The notes below the pieces were generated by a model. It was not told where the DNA came from. It was given only the letters and a program-made list of their open reading frames with translations, and did not search any database. From Tritrichomonas foetus (lineage: Eukaryota > Parabasalia > Tritrichomonadida > Tritrichomonadidae): DNA of 64,000 nt. Below are positions 30,363-40,597 of this stretch, piece after piece (positions within the stretch are counted from its first letter, which is position 1; every line of letters begins with the position of its first letter). Made by a program: the position numbers and the translations under genes. The stretch covers positions 74,040-138,039 of the forward strand of contig MLAK01000760.1 in assembly GCA_001839685.1 (NCBI GenBank), given 5' to 3'.

Positions 30363-33128
30363 ATGGACGGCGGGGGGTCATCAACACCACCAAACGAAGT
30401 CCAAACGCAGGACAATTTACCCGCTCTCCAAATCATACAAGAATTAGTCGAGTCAAATCAGATTACGAATGATTTATTTCGAGATTTGTCTTTTAAACTT
30501 ACGAAACTTCACCAAGCATTTACCCAATCTTGCTCAAATGAGCAAGTACTGATGAGGCGAACGAGAGATTATGATAAAGAATTAAAATCACAGAAACTTG
30601 TTATTCAAAATACCGCACAAGAACAACAAGAGCACAGATCCCTTTTAACTTCTTTGCGACAATATGTTACGAATATTCAAGTTGAGCTTGATGCCACACA
30701 AGAGCAGATTGCTTCAACTGATGCTAATACTCGAGTTAAACAAAAAGAAAAAGAAAAATTGGAAGATAAAGTATCAAAAGCTCATGATGATGAAGTTACT
30801 AAATTAGCACCTACTAGAAATCAAGTTCAAAATGAAATTTCTTCTCTAGAAAAAGCAATAAGTGACATTAAAAACAAAATTGTGACTTTATGCAAATTTA
30901 ATAACGATTTAAAAGAAAAAATCACAAATGCTGAAGAACAATTAATGGAATTAGATAAAAAGAAAAGAACATCAAATCAAAAAATGTTAGAAATAGGATC
31001 AATACCTGTCAAAACTCGTCAAAAATGTGCACAAGTTGAAACAAATCACAATGCAATGCTTGCTGAAGAAAAGAATTCAAATATTCAATTACAAACAATT
31101 GAGCAAAGTCTATATCAATCACAACTTAGAAGTCATGATCTTGAAGTTGAATTTCAACATGTGTCAAATGATATTGAAGGACTTAATTATGCAATTTCTA
31201 GTATGAAAAGTCAATTTGATGATTTAAGGAGACAATTATCTGATAGAACTGCACAAAAGCAACAACTTGAGTTTGATTCAAGAAAAGCCAGTAAACAACT
31301 ATTGGAATTGGATAAAGAAGTTTCAACTATTGATCAAAAATTAGAAAATATTGGAAAAGATACAGAAAGAAAACAACTGGAAACAATGAGAATGGAAGAA
31401 ATGATTTCCAGAATGCTTTTAGAAAAACAATCATTAGAAGGCCAGCTTAAAACAATGAGAAATGATAAAGAAAGAGAAATAGATAATGTGGCAAAACTTA
31501 GGAAGCAATATAATCAACAGCTCAACGATAAAGAAGAAGCAATCAAAGCTTTAATGTCAATGGAAACGGTGAATGAAAAACTTCAAATTAAAATTCATGA
31601 AGCTCATGAAGAACGTGAAAGGAAACAAGGTATTATGGACAATTTAACATTAAAAGAAAGAGATTTAACTCAGCAATTAGCTGATGCTTCATTAATCAGA
31701 GATAGAAAAGCCCGTGATATGGCATCAATGAAGAAGAAGACACGTGATGCTAAAGCAATGGCAATGGAAAAAAATTTGGATTATCTTGATCTTTGTCGAA
31801 AACTTGAACAAGATCAAATCAAAATGCGAGAGTTTTCAGAGCTTTATGAAAAAGTAAAATTAGACAGAAATCGACATGTAAATACGATTCAAACATCTAA
31901 GCAACTGATTGTTGAAATGAAAGAGAAAATTAAAATTTTAGAAAATGAGATTGAAGTTTTGCGCTTAGAATATGAACAAATTGCTTCATATGTTCAATTG
32001 CAAAAGAATCAATTGCATGAAGCTTTCAAGAAAAGAGATGCGACAAAAGTTGAATTAAAGAAAGCAGAAAATGCGTATAAAGATTTAATGTCAAAAATTG
32101 ATTTCCAGGCAAGTGAAACAGAAAGAATGAATCATATTTTGCAGAGCCTTGAAGATCAAATTAATTATCAACAGGGAAGATACTCTGCTCAAGCAGATGA
32201 TTGTGCTGAAAGACAAAGAATGCTCATTGATAAACAAGATGAGCTTTGCATTATTTATGAACAATTTAATCGTCACCAAGAAATTATGCGAGTTGGTGAG
32301 ACTGCAATTAGTGATAAAGAAGAGGAATTAAAACTGTTAAACTTACAACTCAGAGATTTCACTCGTAGAATTGATGTAATGCAACGTAAATTACCTCAAC
32401 TTAGATCATATAATGAAGAAATTAGGGAATTGAAACGACAGCTTAAAATCGAAAAGAGAGAAGTAGAAAAAATAACTAAGAAAATAGAGGTTCCAGATAT
32501 GAAAGAAAGACAAAGAGCATATTGCGGACATGATTTCACATTGAAAGAATTAGAAGACAAAGTTTCTTTGTATGAACAACGAATTAATTCAAAAGAACAA
32601 CAATTATGGGAAAAACAGATTTTACTTCGAGAAATCCAAGACAAAATTAATGCCATCACAGGTGATGCAAATCGAGATACAACTAAAACTCAAAGAATTC
32701 TTGAAAAAGGTGGAAGAATTCGTGCAGAAACTATGGCAGCTAGGCGTAAGAAATTAGCAACCCTATCAGAGTTAGCAATTTACCAAGCGCAAAAAATTGA
32801 ACTTAAACGCCAAAAAGAAGAAATTAAACAAGAAATTAATGCTGCATCAGAAAGAACTGCTAGAGGTGAGGCATTTGATGATTATTCTGCGAGAATTCTT
32901 CGAATGGAAACACGTGATATGTATCTTAGAAGTCAAAGAATTACACAAATATTTGATGAAGATGAAGATGACGAAAACCGTCCAAAGGGACGCCAAAAAT
33001 TCGATGCATATCCAACAGCAGATGGTTTATCCAGACCATATGGTGCATTCCCTGTATTTCAACCTGCTCCTCCTCCCGGATATATTCGTCACTATCGCAA
33101 AGAAGCTCCTGTTCCAATCGAAATGTAA
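30363..33128 (+). CDS. CCDC146/MBO2-like flagellar coiled-coil protein
   Basis: The 921-residue product starts at an ATG. It is an almost unbroken coiled coil from about residue 60 to 840, with a short Gly/Ser/Thr head and a Pro/Tyr-rich tail. Toward the C-terminus, a block with RQRAYCGHDFTLKELEDK followed by RINSKEQQLWEKQILLREI resembles the conserved CCDC146/MBO2 signature (GxDPSPEEL..K...LE..L..KEEQLLEKELIL.E). Before it is YNEEIRELKRQLKIEKREVEKI. MBO2 in Chlamydomonas is a flagellar axoneme and basal-body coiled coil needed for waveform. The organism has flagella, so the role is plausible. Other ciliary coiled coils are possible. Confidence 0.6.
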   Translation: MDGGGSSTPPNEVQTQDNLPALQIIQELVESNQITNDLFRDLSFKLTKLHQAFTQSCSNEQVLMRRTRDYDKELKSQKLVIQNTAQEQQEHRSLLTSLRQYVTNIQVELDATQEQIASTDANTRVKQKEKEKLEDKVSKAHDDEVTKLAPTRNQVQNEISSLEKAISDIKNKIVTLCKFNNDLKEKITNAEEQLMELDKKKRTSNQKMLEIGSIPVKTRQKCAQVETNHNAMLAEEKNSNIQLQTIEQSLYQSQLRSHDLEVEFQHVSNDIEGLNYAISSMKSQFDDLRRQLSDRTAQKQQLEFDSRKASKQLLELDKEVSTIDQKLENIGKDTERKQLETMRMEEMISRMLLEKQSLEGQLKTMRNDKEREIDNVAKLRKQYNQQLNDKEEAIKALMSMETVNEKLQIKIHEAHEERERKQGIMDNLTLKERDLTQQLADASLIRDRKARDMASMKKKTRDAKAMAMEKNLDYLDLCRKLEQDQIKMREFSELYEKVKLDRNRHVNTIQTSKQLIVEMKEKIKILENEIEVLRLEYEQIASYVQLQKNQLHEAFKKRDATKVELKKAENAYKDLMSKIDFQASETERMNHILQSLEDQINYQQGRYSAQADDCAERQRMLIDKQDELCIIYEQFNRHQEIMRVGETAISDKEEELKLLNLQLRDFTRRIDVMQRKLPQLRSYNEEIRELKRQLKIEKREVEKITKKIEVPDMKERQRAYCGHDFTLKELEDKVSLYEQRINSKEQQLWEKQILLREIQDKINAITGDANRDTTKTQRILEKGGRIRAETMAARRKKLATLSELAIYQAQKIELKRQKEEIKQEINAASERTARGEAFDDYSARILRMETRDMYLRSQRITQIFDEDEDDENRPKGRQKFDAYPTADGLSRPYGAFPVFQPAPPPGYIRHYRKEAPVPIEM

Positions 33129-33393
33129 TTTATATTATTTTGTTATAAAGTATATTTTTATGTTAATTTTTTTATAATTTTTTTTTATTTTCATCAATTT
33201 TTCATGATTCCTTTCTCGACATGAGAATCTTTATCATAGCAAATTCATACATAATTTATCACTTTGGTACAATTAATTAATTAATTTTTCAAAACAACAA
33301 TAGATCTTTTACTTATTGATCTTGATCAAGAAAAACAAGAAAAAATGTTTATTCAAGAAAATATTTATTATTATTCTCATATTGATGTACAAT

Positions 33394-34974
33394 CTATGAA
33401 GTGAAATCCTGGAAAATAATGACACACATTTTAACAATGTGATCTGTTCCAGGGATTGATTTCCATTGGATGCTCTTTTTATTCCTCGCTGTGATTGTAA
33501 TTTCCACATCATTTGATTTTGGTTGTGGTGTAAATTTGATTTTCTTTGTTCCAATTGTTGCTGTTCCATATTGATTTTTATTTTTGAATACGAATCCGAA
33601 AGATCGGGTAACCCTTTCTGCCATTGCCAAGAAAAGTGTTGAGAATGAAGCGTCACACCATTTTTCAAGAGCAGGAGTCAAACCTCGCCCATCAGTCGAA
33701 TAAGGAATACATCTGAGCTCGTTTGGTGTTTCAGTCATAGAAACCCGCCATTTATCAATGAATGCAATATATGGAATATAGAGATAAGGCGAACCAATTT
33801 GAAAAGCAGCCTTGCATTTTGCAGTTTTTCTGTAAACAGTACAAAAGTCTGCATTTAAAAATCTTTCACAAAAAGCTGAAGTCATGGAATCCAGAGTTGC
33901 TTTGAAAAAGAGGAGTTGTCTCATAAAAGTGGCTGGCTGAGCTTGAGGATCCATAATAAGGTCAATTAAACGAGGAATCCAAACGGGAACTTTATTGACT
34001 GTATTTGAATTTTCTGAACTTTCTTGATTTTGAATTGAATCATCTGAATTGTGAGGTGAAATATTATTATTTTGATGTGAATTTGGATCTTTTTCAGCAC
34101 CTAATTCGAAGACCCACGGACGAGTTTCACGATTGCCTACGTCGAAATAAACAGATCGAATATCTTTATTTGCCGAATAATGAATTGCCGACTTAATTTT
34201 ATCATTTTTGATTCGCTCAAAAAGCTCATGACACATTAATTCAAAAAAGCAACGTAAGTAATTTGACGGGACATCAGAAAATTCGAAATATTTGCCATCT
34301 AATGAAAATCTCGATGAATCAGAAAGTGACCACTGTAAACCATTTTGACCTTCACTAATGACAATAGACGTTGATGTTGGATAAGACGAAGCGACAGAAG
34401 CTTGAGTTTGCTCATTTTTATCGGTAATCAATTTTAATGGAAATCTTTGTGAAAGTTCCGCAAGCGATCTGAAATATCTCTGTGAATTGGAAACCTCTTC
34501 TCTTAGCGAAGCTGCGCTCGATAATAGAAAATTACTGCTTTGATCTAATTGCGTAAATCTTTCGGCAATTATATCTTCTGTCGTTGGAGAATTTATCATT
34601 GGAGGTGGTTCTTGTACTTTTTGCATACCTAGGTCGTTTTGCGAGACGACATTTTGGACCATTGAATGGATCGTCGTTACATCTGAAAGGGCGGCTTTGA
34701 TGTGCTGGTAGGCTCGGTGGATTGACGAAAGAGGAGAATCTGGATTGGACTCATCTGTGTCTGCTGAAGAGGCGCCATTCGTTTGGGATGAGCCCCTCCA
34801 CATTTGCATGAAAACTTCTCGATCACCAACGTCCTCATAAAGATACTCTGCATAATCGTCGGCACTATCGTCTGAGTTAGAGTCGTTTTTGATTTGGACG
34901 GCGATATGATGCATGCTTTTAGGTTCGAGATTTTGGGATTTCGCGGATTTTGAATTCTTTATCAAAAAGTGCAT
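33394..34974 (-). CDS. Mediator subunit Med17-like protein
   Basis: The 526-residue product starts at an ATG. The N-terminal third is acidic and Ser-rich. Then LLSSAASLREEVSNSQRYFR and LAELSQRFPLKLI follow the Med17 pattern (a helix ending with LRxxVxxx..., the short LxxRWPLR element, then a segment on the WPL strand with VASSYPTS). The C-terminal half is a mixed region with WVFELGAE, later a helix-rich end. Med17 is a core head-module subunit of Mediator, which bridges activators and RNA polymerase II. Mediator subunits are known in trichomonads. The match is partial, so this is a tentative call. A TCACT Inr-like site lies 9 bases before the ATG. Confidence 0.45.
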   Translation of the reverse strand: MHFLIKNSKSAKSQNLEPKSMHHIAVQIKNDSNSDDSADDYAEYLYEDVGDREVFMQMWRGSSQTNGASSADTDESNPDSPLSSIHRAYQHIKAALSDVTTIHSMVQNVVSQNDLGMQKVQEPPPMINSPTTEDIIAERFTQLDQSSNFLLSSAASLREEVSNSQRYFRSLAELSQRFPLKLITDKNEQTQASVASSYPTSTSIVISEGQNGLQWSLSDSSRFSLDGKYFEFSDVPSNYLRCFFELMCHELFERIKNDKIKSAIHYSANKDIRSVYFDVGNRETRPWVFELGAEKDPNSHQNNNISPHNSDDSIQNQESSENSNTVNKVPVWIPRLIDLIMDPQAQPATFMRQLLFFKATLDSMTSAFCERFLNADFCTVYRKTAKCKAAFQIGSPYLYIPYIAFIDKWRVSMTETPNELRCIPYSTDGRGLTPALEKWCDASFSTLFLAMAERVTRSFGFVFKNKNQYGTATIGTKKIKFTPQPKSNDVEITITARNKKSIQWKSIPGTDHIVKMCVIIFQDFTS

Positions 34975-34980
34975 CGAAAA

Positions 34981-34985
34981 AGTGA
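34981..34985 (-). promoter_or_regulatory. Inr-like element of the Med17-like gene
   Basis: The minus strand reads TCACT, with the presumed +1 A at 34983, 9 bases before the ATG at 34974. Confidence 0.4.
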
Positions 34986-35856
34986 CTCATCAGTTATTAA
35001 TATTTAGCAACATGACATTGTTGACACAACCCTGTAGCATAAACAACAATGCAGAAATATAACTTTAATTGTTTTATAACATATCATAAAAAAATACAGA
35101 TTCATCATATTTTCATCTTGCCATTTTTGTAGAGAATCAATTGTTGAGGTGTTAAGCCGCTTAATTATTATTTATATCATTTACGATCAATTCATGTTCC
35201 TGATATAGAGAAGAACATAATTTCATTTTTAATATAATAGAAAAAAATGAAAAAGTTTTCGTTCTTATGAACTTTTAGAGTCTGACTCAAATGAATTCTA
35301 GAATTCAATTTTTCTAGTTTATGTTAAATACTCAATTATTCTTAATCTCCATAACACCTAAATCAGATGGGAGCTGGTGTTCAGACGTGGACTAGCCATT
35401 TATTAATTCCATTTTTAATAGACTAGGTGACGTAAAAGGAATCAAAATACACAGACACAACAAAAAAAAAGTTAAAAAAGTGAGAAAAGTTGATAATAAT
35501 TACTTTTGAAACTCGACAAGAAGATTACTATGCTCTACATGAGATGCACGTAAAGAAAAACAAAGGAGTTCCTATGTGTATAATTATAAACCATATACAT
35601 AATGAGCCAATGAACGTGGAAGATTCTTTTTCTGGAAATTTATAATATTTATTCGATTAATTTTTATTCTTTCTTCGAAAACCTTTTGTTGCTTCTGTAA
35701 ATATTTTTATGAAAAAACCCTAATTGGCTTAAAGAAAACAACAAAGTGAGCAAAACAAAGAGAGAGTGAGAGTGAGTGAGGAGGAAAAAAAAATAAAATA
35801 AAATAAAAGTTTTCTTAAAAGTTTATGAAAAAAACCCATTGCCAAGACTAAGTAAT
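34986..35856. other. Spacer with a GC-rich island
   Basis: AT-rich except 35364-35397, where about 59 percent of bases are G or C against roughly a quarter around it. The island contains the 10-mer TTCAGACGTG. It could be a small structured RNA or chance. No frame supports a protein longer than about 20 residues. Confidence 0.45.
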
Positions 35857-36978
35857 TTACTTAGCAGCAAGACGGTGTGCCATATAGTCAGTACCGAGGA
35901 TATTGAAGTTGAGGTTCTCTATTTGTGTGTACACGCGGATTCCCTTCAACCAGTCTGGGCGGATGAAGTTGTAAAATTCTTCCTTGAGAACGTCTGAAAT
36001 GGCGTCTACGAACCATGCGTTCTTTACTTGGTTATCGAGGGCCATAAGGACTGAGTCACAGCAGAGTGATGTTGCAACTTCCTTGCAGCAACGTAAGAAG
36101 AGCTTGTAGCACCAGAGCATTGCAGATCTTGCTGTCTTGTCGCCAGTGCGAGCCTTCTCAGCGACATCGCCAGCGTTGATTTGCTCGACTGGAACGCGCT
36201 CATTCTTATCGCGCTTGAGGAAGAACTGGTAGCACAAAGCAATACCACGTCCAGATGAGAAATCTTCATATTCTGGCATTTGTGTACCGCCGTAGTAGTG
36301 ATTGCTGACATGCTGGATGAGTGCATATTCCTCCTCGCAGTTTGGATCTTTGTTGCAGACCGAAGGAACTTGCAAGTGGCCCAATTCGCATGGCAACACA
36401 AGCGATTCTTTGAGGAGAGGTGTCTTGACAATCATTGCGACACCTAGGCCTGATCCAAGGGCAGCAACAGCTGTTCTTGTGTTTGAAACAATTGGACCGG
36501 CTGGCACCTCGTTCTTCCAGAGCTGCTCGAAGTGCGAGTCGAGCGTCTTTTGCTCGTCGGCTGCAATGACTCCGTAGGCGCCGGCTTCGAGATCGTTGAG
36601 GAGGACGGTTCTTTCCTTCGGGAAGAGGTGCTGTGGGAGTGAATCGACAGAAAGCGTTCTGACTGGGGCATCACCTGGCCAGTTTGTCATGACGACCACT
36701 CCGTTCTTGATGGGGCCGGCAACAGCAAGTGCTGCACCGCGGCATTCGAAGTCTGGAACAAGTTCGGTGAGGGCTGTTTCGAGGTTGGTGAAGGACTCAA
36801 CGGCTTCAGCAGTCGATTGGGCACGGATGTGTGGGAGATCTATAAATTCTGTTGGTTTTGTGACGTTTGAAAGACGAATACGAAGGCCACTGCCGCCAAT
36901 GTCGACACCGACGCATATCTTAACACGGTCTTCTTTGGCCCAGGATGCGAGTGGCTTCAATAGGGATGGAGCAAACAT
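35857..36978 (-). CDS. Glucokinase
   Basis: The 373-residue product starts at an ATG. GVDIGGSGLR (24-33) is the phosphate-1 motif. VLLNDLEAGAYG (125-136) carries the catalytic Asp129. AALGSGLGVAMI (172-183) is phosphate-2 (usual form LGPGTGLG), and CELGHLQ (197-203) holds the sugar-binding Glu198. These fit the bacterial-type glucokinase group used by trichomonads for ATP-dependent phosphorylation of glucose, the first step of glycolysis. The N-terminus MFAPSLLKPLASWAK lacks a strong hydrogenosome presequence, so a cytosolic place is likely. Codon use is richer in C/G-ending codons, as expected for high expression. A TCACT Inr-like site gives a 22-base leader. Confidence 0.93.
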   Translation of the reverse strand: MFAPSLLKPLASWAKEDRVKICVGVDIGGSGLRIRLSNVTKPTEFIDLPHIRAQSTAEAVESFTNLETALTELVPDFECRGAALAVAGPIKNGVVVMTNWPGDAPVRTLSVDSLPQHLFPKERTVLLNDLEAGAYGVIAADEQKTLDSHFEQLWKNEVPAGPIVSNTRTAVAALGSGLGVAMIVKTPLLKESLVLPCELGHLQVPSVCNKDPNCEEEYALIQHVSNHYYGGTQMPEYEDFSSGRGIALCYQFFLKRDKNERVPVEQINAGDVAEKARTGDKTARSAMLWCYKLFLRCCKEVATSLCCDSVLMALDNQVKNAWFVDAISDVLKEEFYNFIRPDWLKGIRVYTQIENLNFNILGTDYMAHRLAAK

Positions 36979-36997
36979 TCTTTATTTGATGTAAAAA

Positions 36998-37002
36998 AGT
37001 GA
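36998..37002 (-). promoter_or_regulatory. Inr-like element of glucokinase
   Basis: The minus strand reads TCACT followed by a T-run. The presumed +1 A is at 37000, 22 bases before the ATG. Confidence 0.4.
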
Positions 37003-38189
37003 AATCAAAATCTATCTCAAATATTCTGAAAATAGCGTGAGAAAAATTAAGATTTGCGAAGATTATGAGATTATGTTTCTGAAGATTTTCCTGAAAATTC
37101 TGAGATGAGTGATTTTAAATTGTGAATTTTTAAATAAAAATGGTGAATTGATGGTGAATTAATATCATGTGATTGGTGCGTGAATGGTGAAATTTTGGTG
37201 AATTCAAGGTGAATTAATGAATATATATTTTATTCAAAAAAATGGATTTAAAGTAGAAAAAGTTTCATCGTGCAAAATGAACTGTCGACTATGAAAAAGT
37301 TGCACCGAAAAATGATCTCAAGTCTTAATTTCTCTTTTCTTAGTGGTATATAAATATAGCGACATTACCGCGTATTTTTTTGCTCTTATGAATGAGATGA
37401 GATGATAAATAGGAAAAGTAGGCTTTGATATAACAAAAAAAAACTAATTTTGATTCGTGCTAGTAGAGAAACGAAGTGGTTATTTGAGAGAAGTGTCTGT
37501 AAAAGAAAAGCATGGTTTGAAGGAATGCAGGTCAATAATCAAAAATAGAGTAAATTTAAGCGAATTCATTGAAATAATTGCAATCCTAATAACATAAATA
37601 ACAGCAAGTAAATCATGTGGGAAATGACAATAGGACAGTATTTGTTATTTACACAGTAAGAAAATTATTAGTTCACTGTCAGAGGGAATCACCAAAAGAG
37701 ATATGTGATAATTCATTTTTATATTTATTATTTATATAAAATGTCGTGTTATAAACCAGAATTACCAACCTTTAATGAAGAAAGTTTTTTTATAATCAAT
37801 AAATACGAGAAATACTTTTTCATTTTTTTCATAGAACTAATGACGGTACCACTTTTTCACAGTTCGTTATTCCCAAATATTTCAATGTTAATCTCTCAAA
37901 CTTTCTTGCTAATCCTCAAATCTATATTTTATCGTTTCTTGTGAGTTAATCTTTTCGTTATGTAAATTCAAGTATATTTAAAAAGAGGGAATGTTTAAAC
38001 TAATAATCCATAATGGAAAAATAAAATGACAAATAAGTGCAAGGAGAGATTACATTTTTTTCTTTGTGAAATGCTGTTGACATTTTGTAAATTAATAGTG
38101 TAGAGTGAATTTTCTTAAATTTCATTGAATTATTTCTGAAAAAATGTCATTTCATTTGATATTATCATCTTGAAATCCGATTATCCATT
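37003..38189. other. Upstream spacer of glucokinase with GGTGAATT cluster
   Basis: GGTGAATT occurs exactly at 37142, 37153, 37197 and 37208, with GGTGAAATT at 37186, about 165-240 bases upstream of the glucokinase ATG. An open frame at 37741-37944 (67 residues, Phe/Ile/Leu-rich) is not convincing. The rest is AT-rich. Confidence 0.45.
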
Positions 38190-38262
38190 ATATTTTACCC
38201 AAATACTATTCAATAAACCAAGAAAAATCTAGATTTTATTGAACAGTATTTGTGTAAAATAT
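38190..38262. repeat. Inverted repeat with 28-bp arms (hairpin)
   Basis: Left arm 38190-38217 and right arm 38235-38262 pair with 26 of 28 matches around a 17-base loop. The loop junction also holds the palindrome AAAATCTAGATTTT (38223-38236). It lies 67 bases past the stop of the DnaJ gene on that strand. Confidence 0.85.
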
Positions 38263-38328
38263 GATGCGACAAGTTGTAAAATATAACGGTTCTATGTTTT
38301 CTACAACTATTCTGTGTTGTTATTGAAA

Positions 38329-39957
38329 TTAGTCGCTATGATACTTTTCATCAGGGACTGAGAAGCATTTCCCACACAAACAAACGAGTATTTCGCCAAA
38401 AATAATCAAAGTTAGAGCCAGTAATCCAAAAACATAAACAATTGGGATCTTTTTGATCCATGTGGAAAAACGAAATTGAATATCATCCAATATGAATTTC
38501 AAATCAACGATTTTTTCAGAAATTTTTTCTATTTTTTCACTTTTTGAATCCAAGGGTGTCGTAAAGTTCGGGAAAACGTCAACTTTTTGGTAAGATTCAA
38601 GCCCATGCTGCATCAATTCATACCTTTTCCTAAATTCTCCCCATGTTGTTACTTCCTTCCAAATTAAATATTGTTTCGTTTTCGGTTTGATTACTATGAA
38701 ATCACCTGGTTCGAGATTAAATTTCTCTGAAAATTCTGTTTCAATTGAAGTATTTATTGAACCAGTTGGTATATTCATATCATTCGTGCCTATTTTTATA
38801 TCTTCAGCCATTTCAACTCCTTTTACATATATGATACAATACCCTTCAACGCTCAATCTCTCGAAATTTTTCGCATTTAATTCTGCAAAGACTGGATAGT
38901 GGTATCTTCGAATGATTGCACTAAGTTGACCTGCATCAAGATCCATTGGTGCAACAATTGGAATCACCGGCCCACCAAAAGTGTCATCTTTTGGTTGCCC
39001 CATTCTGTAAATGATGTAAGTTGGCAGTTCACTGAGTGAAAGTGATCCAAGTGCACGAGGATAGTTGTTCATGTTCATTTGATTTACTGATGCGAACGCA
39101 AATACTGCATTTTGTTTCAGAAATGCTGCAGCAAGTTCAAAAGATGTTGGAACATCTTTAAGATCAGAAAATAGAATTACGTGCAATTTATCAAGATTTG
39201 ATTTCCTCCAAACAAGAATTTCATGATCATCATGAACGATTGTAACATCAGCACCAAACTTTTGAGATGCAAATCGTGTCACTGATTTCAAAGTTGGCTG
39301 CCCTGAAAAATGTGAGACTTTGTTCGATTTTGGATCATAAACAATGACTTGTGGTGCATTTTGGATATTCAAAAACTGGGCTGTTTTAGGTGAAAAACTC
39401 ACACTAAGCTTGCCAATGCCGAATAAAAAACCTGTTTTCTGAAATAAATCTTCAAGCATATCTTTATGCTGATTAATTTCATATTCTTCACGATATGCAT
39501 AGATAACCCATGGTCTACCATCCAATGTAAGTGTCCTAAAATTATCATCATTTAAATTTGTTATCACATCAGGTTTCTTTCTATAATCGAATTCACCAAA
39601 ATCTTTGTTCATTGAACGAGATGCAGAATCCTGTGCCAAGATAGTTCGTATTTTATCAGCACGATTGGGCCCTTTTGGCTGCTCTTGAAGAGATTCGTCA
39701 ATGAATCCAAATTTATCATATCGTTCTCTTTTCTTTGGATCTTTTAATAGTTCGTAAGCATCACTGATTTGGAGCCACTTTTTCTGTGCATCGGGCCCTT
39801 TGTATCGATCTGGATGGAATTTATGAGTTTTGGCACGAAATGCTTTTTTGATCTGTTCAGGTGTTGCACGTTTTTCAATACCTAAAATTGCATATGGATC
39901 TTGTCCTTTTGCTAATAAGGAATAAACCGGATAGAAGAAGCAGGCGAACAAAATCAT
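38329..39957 (-). CDS. ER J-domain protein with thioredoxin-like region and C-terminal membrane anchor (DNAJC16-like)
   Basis: The 542-residue product starts at an ATG. A signal peptide (1-16) precedes a J domain at 20-84 with intact HPD (48-50) in KTHKFHPDRY. Next come a linker and a region at about 130-250 that looks thioredoxin-like: RTLTLDGRPWVIYAY, then strands and a cis-Pro-like NAPQVIVYD, without the CxxC. A second such module may follow (260-360: KLHVILFSDLKD, later LSELPTYIIYRMG). A TM helix (about 508-530, VYVFGLLALTLIIFGEILVCL) ends with a short tail. This matches DNAJC16/ERdj8 (lumenal J plus thioredoxin-like domains with a C-terminal anchor). The J domain would recruit an ER Hsp70. 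Confidence 0.78.
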   Translation of the reverse strand: MILFACFFYPVYSLLAKGQDPYAILGIEKRATPEQIKKAFRAKTHKFHPDRYKGPDAQKKWLQISDAYELLKDPKKRERYDKFGFIDESLQEQPKGPNRADKIRTILAQDSASRSMNKDFGEFDYRKKPDVITNLNDDNFRTLTLDGRPWVIYAYREEYEINQHKDMLEDLFQKTGFLFGIGKLSVSFSPKTAQFLNIQNAPQVIVYDPKSNKVSHFSGQPTLKSVTRFASQKFGADVTIVHDDHEILVWRKSNLDKLHVILFSDLKDVPTSFELAAAFLKQNAVFAFASVNQMNMNNYPRALGSLSLSELPTYIIYRMGQPKDDTFGGPVIPIVAPMDLDAGQLSAIIRRYHYPVFAELNAKNFERLSVEGYCIIYVKGVEMAEDIKIGTNDMNIPTGSINTSIETEFSEKFNLEPGDFIVIKPKTKQYLIWKEVTTWGEFRKRYELMQHGLESYQKVDVFPNFTTPLDSKSEKIEKISEKIVDLKFILDDIQFRFSTWIKKIPIVYVFGLLALTLIIFGEILVCLCGKCFSVPDEKYHSD

Positions 39958-40597
39958 GAATTACGACCGGTTAGTAGTTCAATTTTTGAAAGAGATCATC
40001 AAATTGAAAGATATATTTGGCTGCATTATTTTACACTGGATGATTAAACATTCAAAAAGTTATTTTCAAATCACTCCTTGATTATCTGTTATCGCCTTAT
40101 TTAAACAATTCATAAAGCTTTTAATAACATAATTGTCATAAAAATCATGTATAATATTATTGACCTCTAATAATTTTAATCATTAGTGAAAATATAAAAA
40201 TGAAACACAATCTTGTGAACTGAAACTAGAAAGAGTGTGATTAAAATATTTTGATCTTTTGCAAGTATACAACATTTGCATAAGTGGAGTGTGAGATTAA
40301 ATAAAAAATCAGAAATTAAGTTATCTGATGTTATTTGGTGTTCTGAGGAATTGCATGATCAAATCATATAATAATTATAATATAAGATAGATTTCTATAT
40401 ATTTTCAAAAAATATGATTAAATAAACGAGATATTGCAGTTTTCAACACTTTAAAAATCTCGCACAAAATTTGAGAGGATTGCTATCAACATTTCAATAT
40501 GCAATGTAACATTGTTACATTCGAATTGAATAAAATGATAAACCAACCACATATATATTGAATTTTAAAATACTCTCTCTATTCCTAAACGTGCATA
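39958..40597. other. Divergent upstream spacer with a dyad
   Basis: AT-rich. At 40503-40521 the sequence AATGTAACA-T-TGTTACATT is a perfect 9-bp dyad around one base, 77 bases before the next ATG. No gene seen. Confidence 0.5.

Noticed and set aside
35364..35397. GC-rich island as a known snRNA
   Set aside because: No U1, U2, U4, U5 or U6 core motif (for example ACAGAGA) is visible around it.
37741..37944. 67-residue open frame in the glucokinase upstream region
   Set aside because: Phe/Ile/Leu-rich, no Inr-like site, no recognisable motif; expected by chance in AT-rich DNA.
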